DNA of 17,450 bases, taken from assembly GCA_902538695.1 (NCBI GenBank), contig CACBGC010000015.1:1-17450 (forward strand), read 5' to 3'. The notes beneath the pieces are model-generated. The model had not been told where the DNA came from and did not search any database. It saw nothing but the letters and a program-made list of their open reading frames with translations. Made by a program: the position numbers and the translations under genes. Of this stretch, positions 14,208 through 17,450 are shown piece after piece. Position 1 is the stretch's first letter. Each line of letters starts with the position of its first letter. The DNA comes from an uncultured Synechococcaceae cyanobacterium. Its GTDB lineage: Bacteria > Cyanobacteriota > Cyanobacteriia > PCC-6307 > Cyanobiaceae.

Positions 14208-15367
14208 CTTATTATTAAAAAATTATTTGCACAATATTTTTTTATTTTTTCAATGCCGCCTTCAATAGATCTTGATGGAATTTTGAATTTAGACAAGATT
14301 CTTGAAGCTTTTTCAGAGCGTTTCCCCGATTTACATATAGTGAAAACCTCTTTATTTAAACTTTCTTTTTGAATAAATTTTAAGTCAGATTCTTGCTTCA
14401 AATGACTCAGGGGAATTGAGATAGATCCCTTTATTGCGGATTTAGAAAACTCGTCATTTTCTCTAACATCAATTAAAAGAATTTTGTTAGGTTTTGCTTT
14501 GTATAAACTATTAAAGTCATTAGCATTAATACTTTTAATTTCATCGTTTTTCCCGCAATATTCATCACTATTATAAAAGCTCTCAAACTGAGAGAGATTT
14601 TTTATTCGTTTATTTACCTCACAACTTTTTAGATGTAATTTTTTCATATTCATATTAAATAGATCAAAAATTAAAATTTTCCCATCTAAAATTTCACCTT
14701 TTTTCAAAATGATTTTGATAATTTCATTAACCTGAAGAATTCCTATTAAACCTGTTGAAACACCTACAACCCCGTATTCTGCACAACTAGGGACAGCATT
14801 TTTTGTAGGTGATTCTGGAAGTAAGTCTCTTAAATTAGGACTATTTTTATATAAATTGAAAACACTCACTTGCCCTTCAAAGCCTTGTACACTTCCAAAG
14901 ACTAGGGGTTTTTTTAATATCAGGCATGAATCATTTATTAAATATCTTGTGCCAAAGTTATCCGAGCAATCACAAATAACATCAAACTCCTTTATTAATT
15001 CAAGAGCATTTTTAGGATTAATTCTCTCTGAAAAGGTTAATATTTCACAATTAGGATTGAATTTTTTAATTCTTTCCCGAGCAGAATCAATTTTAAGATT
15101 GCCAATAGTATTTGTTTCATGAATTATCTGTCTCTGGAGATTAGACTTTTCAACTTGATCGTTATCAACTATTCCAATTCTCCCTATTCCTGCTGCAGCT
15201 AGATAAAGCAAAACGGAAGAACCAAGCCCACCTGCTCCAATGCATAATACTGAGCTGTTTTTAAGATTTAGTTGGCCCTCATAACCTATCTCTTTGAGGG
15301 TCAAATGTTTTTGATATCTTTCTTCTTCATCAGAGTTTAAGAAATTAAATTTTATATCTTTGGACAT
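14204..15367 (-). CDS. moeZ: MoeZ-type E1-like adenylyltransferase/rhodanese (MoeB/ThiF family)
   Basis: A 387-residue cytosolic fusion of an E1-like adenylation domain and a rhodanese domain, which activates the C-terminal Gly-Gly of small sulfur carriers and adds sulfur to it. The nucleotide loop GAGGLGS is at 44-50, followed by VDNDQVEKSNLQRQ, CDCSDNFGTRYLIND (132-146) and VPSCAEYGVVGV with Cys195. The rhodanese domain runs from about 278, with LIDVREN and the active-site loop CKSGKRS (Cys345). The two CxxC zinc pairs of E. coli MoeB are missing; NSPNLRDLLPESP replaces the first, as I recall for other MoeZ-type proteins. The partner could be ThiS, MoaD or another carrier; none is in the window, so the pathway is open. 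Stop codons of this gene and cobO overlap in CTAA. Confidence 0.93.
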   Translation of the reverse strand: MSKDIKFNFLNSDEEERYQKHLTLKEIGYEGQLNLKNSSVLCIGAGGLGSSVLLYLAAAGIGRIGIVDNDQVEKSNLQRQIIHETNTIGNLKIDSARERIKKFNPNCEILTFSERINPKNALELIKEFDVICDCSDNFGTRYLINDSCLILKKPLVFGSVQGFEGQVSVFNLYKNSPNLRDLLPESPTKNAVPSCAEYGVVGVSTGLIGILQVNEIIKIILKKGEILDGKILIFDLFNMNMKKLHLKSCEVNKRIKNLSQFESFYNSDEYCGKNDEIKSINANDFNSLYKAKPNKILLIDVRENDEFSKSAIKGSISIPLSHLKQESDLKFIQKESLNKEVFTICKSGKRSEKASRILSKFKIPSRSIEGGIEKIKKYCANNFLIIS

Positions 15368-15661
15368 TGAAATCCTTTAATTTTTGCGAGATAAACTATG
15401 AAAATATAATAATTAAAATAAAAATTTTAGACTTTTAAATTTTTCTTATTACTCTAATTTATTAATGTTTTTGTTAGAACTAGACCATAATGTGAAGTTT
15501 TTATAAATCAATTTTAAGTTTAAATATCTTCAGAAAGTATATATACCAACGGCTCTAAAAAAATACAAAATGTTTCGGTTCGGAATTTTGCACAACAAAA
15601 AGGTAGTCAATAGACGTTTTTTCCGATACTGTCTGGTTCATATATTAAGTTTACTGAATTC
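15368..15661. other. Largest spacer: shared 5' region of moeZ and the CURT1 gene
   Basis: These 294 bases separate two divergent genes. The half near moeZ is almost pure A/T and holds no clear elements. The half near CURT1 is visibly richer in G and C (about 15550-15640) and contains TTGCAC at 15588-15593, GATACT at 15624-15629, TATATT at 15641-15646 and a 31-codon ORF. No match to Yfr1 or a tRNA was recognised. Promoters for both genes must lie here, but I cannot assign them. Confidence 0.5.
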
Positions 15662-15665
15662 ATGA
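15570..15665 (+). CDS. Possible 31-codon upstream ORF coupled to the CURT1 gene
   Basis: ATG 15570 opens 31 codons (beginning MFRFGILHNKK, ending ILSLLNS) with a basic middle, KKVVNRRFFR, and a hydrophobic end. Its TGA overlaps the downstream ATG as ATGA, the arrangement used in translational coupling. It lies in the more GC-rich part of the spacer. No homologue is recognised and chance is a real possibility for an ORF this short; it could equally be untranslated leader RNA. Confidence 0.25.
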   Translation: MFRFGILHNKKVVNRRFFRYCLVHILSLLNS

Positions 15666-16027
15666 GTGATAACACTCCAGAGTCAAACCAAGACTCCGGC
15701 TCCGATACAAGCTCAGAAACCAAAAGTTTTTCAGAGAAGTACTCTGATGTTGTGGGAAAAGTCAACGAAACCCTTGGTAATGTTGATTGGACTCAAATGG
15801 GCAAGTACGGCAAGGCGGCAGGCATCATTGCTGTTGTCGTAATAGCTCAGATAATAATTAAAGTTGTCATTGACACGATAAACTTTTTCCCAATTCTTCC
15901 TGGTTTACTAGAACTGCTAGGGGTCATTGTTGTCGGTCAATGGAGCTGGCAAAATCTTCGTACCAGTGAAAATCGCGAAGCTGTTCTAGATAAGGTACAA
16001 AATCTTAAGAAGACATATTTAGGGTAG
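15662..16027 (+). CDS. CURT1/CAAD-domain thylakoid membrane protein
   Basis: A 121-residue protein with an acidic, Ser/Thr-rich N-terminus (1-25), a short amphipathic segment (about 26-50, including VNETLGNVDWTQMGKYG), two hydrophobic helices (about 52-73 and 75-94) joined by a short NFFPILPG turn, and a charged C-terminal helix. This is the layout of the CAAD/CURT1 family, whose members bend thylakoid membranes and occur in cyanobacteria and plastids. The match WSWQNLRTSENREAVLDKV is typical. Codon choice (more ATC, GTC, GGC and CTT than neighbouring genes) suggests high expression. It converges with the fructosamine-kinase gene, with seven bases between stops. The family is confident; the curvature role is inferred from homologues. 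Confidence 0.9.
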   Translation: MSDNTPESNQDSGSDTSSETKSFSEKYSDVVGKVNETLGNVDWTQMGKYGKAAGIIAVVVIAQIIIKVVIDTINFFPILPGLLELLGVIVVGQWSWQNLRTSENREAVLDKVQNLKKTYLG

Positions 16028-16034
16028 TTAAAGA

Positions 16035-16913
16035 TTACATATTAAGAATTGCTTTTACGTAATCTTCAACTTGGCTTAAGTACCCTCCTCCAAACATATT
16101 GGCGTGATTCAATATGTGATAAAAATTATAAATAATAATTCTTTTTTCAAATCCGTTTTTTATAGGAAAAATTCTATGGTATTCTTCATAAAATTCTTTT
16201 CTAAAACCTCCAAATAATTTTGTCATAGCTATATCTACTTCATTATCTGCCCACCAAGATGCAGGGTCAAATATAACCCCCTTTCCATTTTTGTCCATTC
16301 CTGCATTTCCTGACCATAAATCACCATGAACTAGAGCATTTATTGGTTTGTGATTCAGCAATTCTGATTGAATTTTTTCTTTAACTTTATTTATAATTTC
16401 TTTATCTAAAATTCTCGATTTAAGACTTAATAATTGAGGTATTATCCTTAAGTTTAAATAACAATCTATCCAATTATCTTCCAAGCCTTTTTTCTGATCT
16501 GTTGTTCCGATAAAACCCTCAACTGGAAACCCAAACATTTTGGGATTAGATTCAGCTGATTTCAAGTGCAATTCACCTAAACCTTTTCCAAGCTTTTTTT
16601 GGTCAAAGTTATGCATATCTATCCATTCAATTAAAAGAATCTCTATATTTTTTATATTTTTATATGTAATAACTTCAGGAATAACTAAGTTTTCTTGATT
16701 AATATATTTTCTCAAATTTTGGAGACAATATTTTTCAAATTCAAGAAATTTTTTGTTTCTAATGTTTCTTTTAAGGAATAACTTTTTGTTCGAGAATTCT
16801 ATTCGCCATGCATTATGAATATCGCCACCATGTACTTGTTCAATACTTTTTGGATAGGTTTCACCTAATTCTTCACAAATTTCGTTAATTTCAATAGGAG
16901 ATAATTTTTGCAT
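16035..16913 (-). CDS. Fructosamine/ketosamine-3-kinase family protein
   Basis: A 292-residue kinase-fold enzyme related to fructosamine-3-kinase, which phosphorylates sugars attached to amino groups of proteins or small amines so that they detach. Seen in order: GGDIHNAWRI (29-38, nucleotide loop), LFLKRN with the ATP lysine at 48, the hinge LLIEWIDM, GKGLGELH, FGFPVEGFIGTT, the catalytic loop LVHGDLWSGNAG (Asp198, Asn203) and the metal site FDPASWWAD (Asp216) with DIAMTKLFGGF. All catalytic residues are present and length is normal for bacterial members. The ATG is the only M before residue 100. Its start codon is separated from the divergent carotenoid gene by four bases, so its promoter must lie within that gene or it is leaderless. 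The real substrate is unknown. Confidence 0.93.
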   Translation of the reverse strand: MQKLSPIEINEICEELGETYPKSIEQVHGGDIHNAWRIEFSNKKLFLKRNIRNKKFLEFEKYCLQNLRKYINQENLVIPEVITYKNIKNIEILLIEWIDMHNFDQKKLGKGLGELHLKSAESNPKMFGFPVEGFIGTTDQKKGLEDNWIDCYLNLRIIPQLLSLKSRILDKEIINKVKEKIQSELLNHKPINALVHGDLWSGNAGMDKNGKGVIFDPASWWADNEVDIAMTKLFGGFRKEFYEEYHRIFPIKNGFEKRIIIYNFYHILNHANMFGGGYLSQVEDYVKAILNM

Positions 16914-16917
16914 TTTA

Positions 16918-17450
16918 ATGAAAAAGTCTGAAGTTATTGTTGTAGGCGCCGGTATAGCAGGACTAACTTCTGCAGCGATTTTATCAAAACAAGGCTTATC
17001 AGTGACTTTAATCGAATCTCATACTCAAGCAGGAGGATGTGCCGGTACTTTTAAAAGAAAAAATTTTACTTTTGATGTTGGCGCAACTCAGGTTGCTGGT
17101 TTAGAGAAGGGAGGAATACATTCTAGAATTTTTGATTTTTTAGATATTCCATCCCCAGAAGCCACAATTTTAGACCCTGCTTGCATTGTTGATTTAAATG
17201 ATGGTGGTAATCCTATACCTATTTGGTATGAAAAAAGTAAATGGATTGCTGAACGAGAAATGCAGTTTCCTGGGAGTCAAAGATTTTGGAAGCTTTGTAC
17301 CCTAATACATGAAAGTAATTGGATATTTGCTAATAATAATCCTGTATTACCAATAAGTAATTTTTGGGATTTTTCTCAACTTCTCAAAGCACTAGTACCT
17401 TCGAACCTTGTCACAGCTATTTTACTTAAATCTACTATTTTTGATCTATT
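16918..17450 (+). CDS. FAD-dependent carotenoid desaturase/isomerase-like protein (CrtD/CrtH type), 3' end outside window
   Basis: The frame is open from ATG 16918 through the window end, 177 codons. The N-terminus is a Rossmann FAD-binding fold, IVVGAGIAGLTSAAIL (GxGxxG at 10-15), with the acidic residue ending strand two at Glu33, followed by AGGCAGTFKRKNFTFDVGAT, the signature of phytoene-desaturase-related oxidoreductases. Cyanobacterial members include CrtH (prolycopene isomerase) and CrtD (C-3',4' desaturase). The GGCAGTF..FDVGATQVAG wording fits the CrtD-like group best, but the missing C-terminal half prevents a firm choice. It is divergent from the fructosamine-kinase gene with four bases between start codons. 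Confidence 0.88.
   Translation, partial: MKKSEVIVVGAGIAGLTSAAILSKQGLSVTLIESHTQAGGCAGTFKRKNFTFDVGATQVAGLEKGGIHSRIFDFLDIPSPEATILDPACIVDLNDGGNPIPIWYEKSKWIAEREMQFPGSQRFWKLCTLIHESNWIFANNNPVLPISNFWDFSQLLKALVPSNLVTAILLKSTIFDL

Noticed and set aside
14856..15122. Plus-strand 88-codon ORF opposite moeZ
   Set aside because: It lies entirely within the adenylation domain on the other strand and its sequence matches nothing.
15368..15661. Small RNA (Yfr family or 6S) in the moeZ/CURT1 spacer
   Set aside because: No recognisable core motif of known picocyanobacterial Yfr RNAs and no clear hairpin terminator.
1..17450. Mobile element, prophage, defence island or CRISPR array
   Set aside because: No transposase, integrase, repeat array, toxin-antitoxin pair or restriction gene is seen; all recognised genes are housekeeping or photosynthetic.

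Overview
The window is a compact, strongly AT-rich bacterial chromosome segment from a unicellular marine picocyanobacterium, very probably a high-light Prochlorococcus. The reasons are psaD (photosystem I), a cyanobacterial-type gshA, a CURT1/CAAD thylakoid protein, a carotenoid desaturase/isomerase-like flavoprotein, genes without Shine-Dalgarno sites, very short spacers and low GC. I see no insertion sequence, prophage, CRISPR array or integrase. This is core genome, and its interest lies in degenerate motifs, one broken reading frame and tightly packed gene borders.

Layout. 1-3659 (+): mrp (5' end outside the window), rodA and a sensor histidine kinase, with spacers of 3 and -1 bases, read as one unit. 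3770-4192 (+): psaD alone, with its own leader. 4252-6891 (+): trpE and gshA abutting, behind a near-consensus sigma-70 promoter (TTGATA-N17-TATAAT). 6945-10364 (+): ppc followed at once by a divergent GNAT-like gene that starts with TTG. 10376-10449 (-): tRNA-Arg(CCG). 10510-11621 (+): recF, whose first codons lie in another frame from the body because of an A8T7 tract. 11673-12107 (+): speD. 12114-12938 (-): larE. 13047-14207 (+): a tandem-duplicated cob(I)alamin adenosyltransferase. 14204-15367 (-): a MoeZ-type E1/rhodanese protein. 15662-16027 (+): the CURT1/CAAD protein. 16035-16913 (-): a fructosamine-3-kinase family protein. 16918 to the window end (+): a CrtD/CrtH-like FAD desaturase (3' end outside).

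The genes cover photosynthesis (psaD, CURT1, carotenoid enzyme), anaplerotic carbon fixation (ppc), tryptophan, glutathione, polyamine and cobalamin metabolism, sulfur or Fe-S trafficking (mrp, larE, moeZ), repair of glycated protein, cell shape (rodA) and recombination (recF). Apart from the mrp-rodA-kinase, trpE-gshA and ppc-GNAT pairs they look like independent small units.

Most notable observations: (1) recF can be read full length only with a -1 shift or one added base in an A8T7 tract that holds an in-register A_AAA_AAA slippery heptamer; (2) the sensor kinase keeps its phospho-accepting His but has no recognisable ATP-binding boxes; (3) the corrinoid adenosyltransferase is two P-loop domains in tandem; (4) the fructosamine-kinase and carotenoid genes diverge with only 4 bases between start codons; (5) Mrp lacks the Fe-S CxxC; (6) a 22-bp perfect palindrome lies in the larE/cobO divergent spacer; (7) a 31-codon upstream ORF ends on the CURT1 start codon. 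I found no clearly new multi-gene system.
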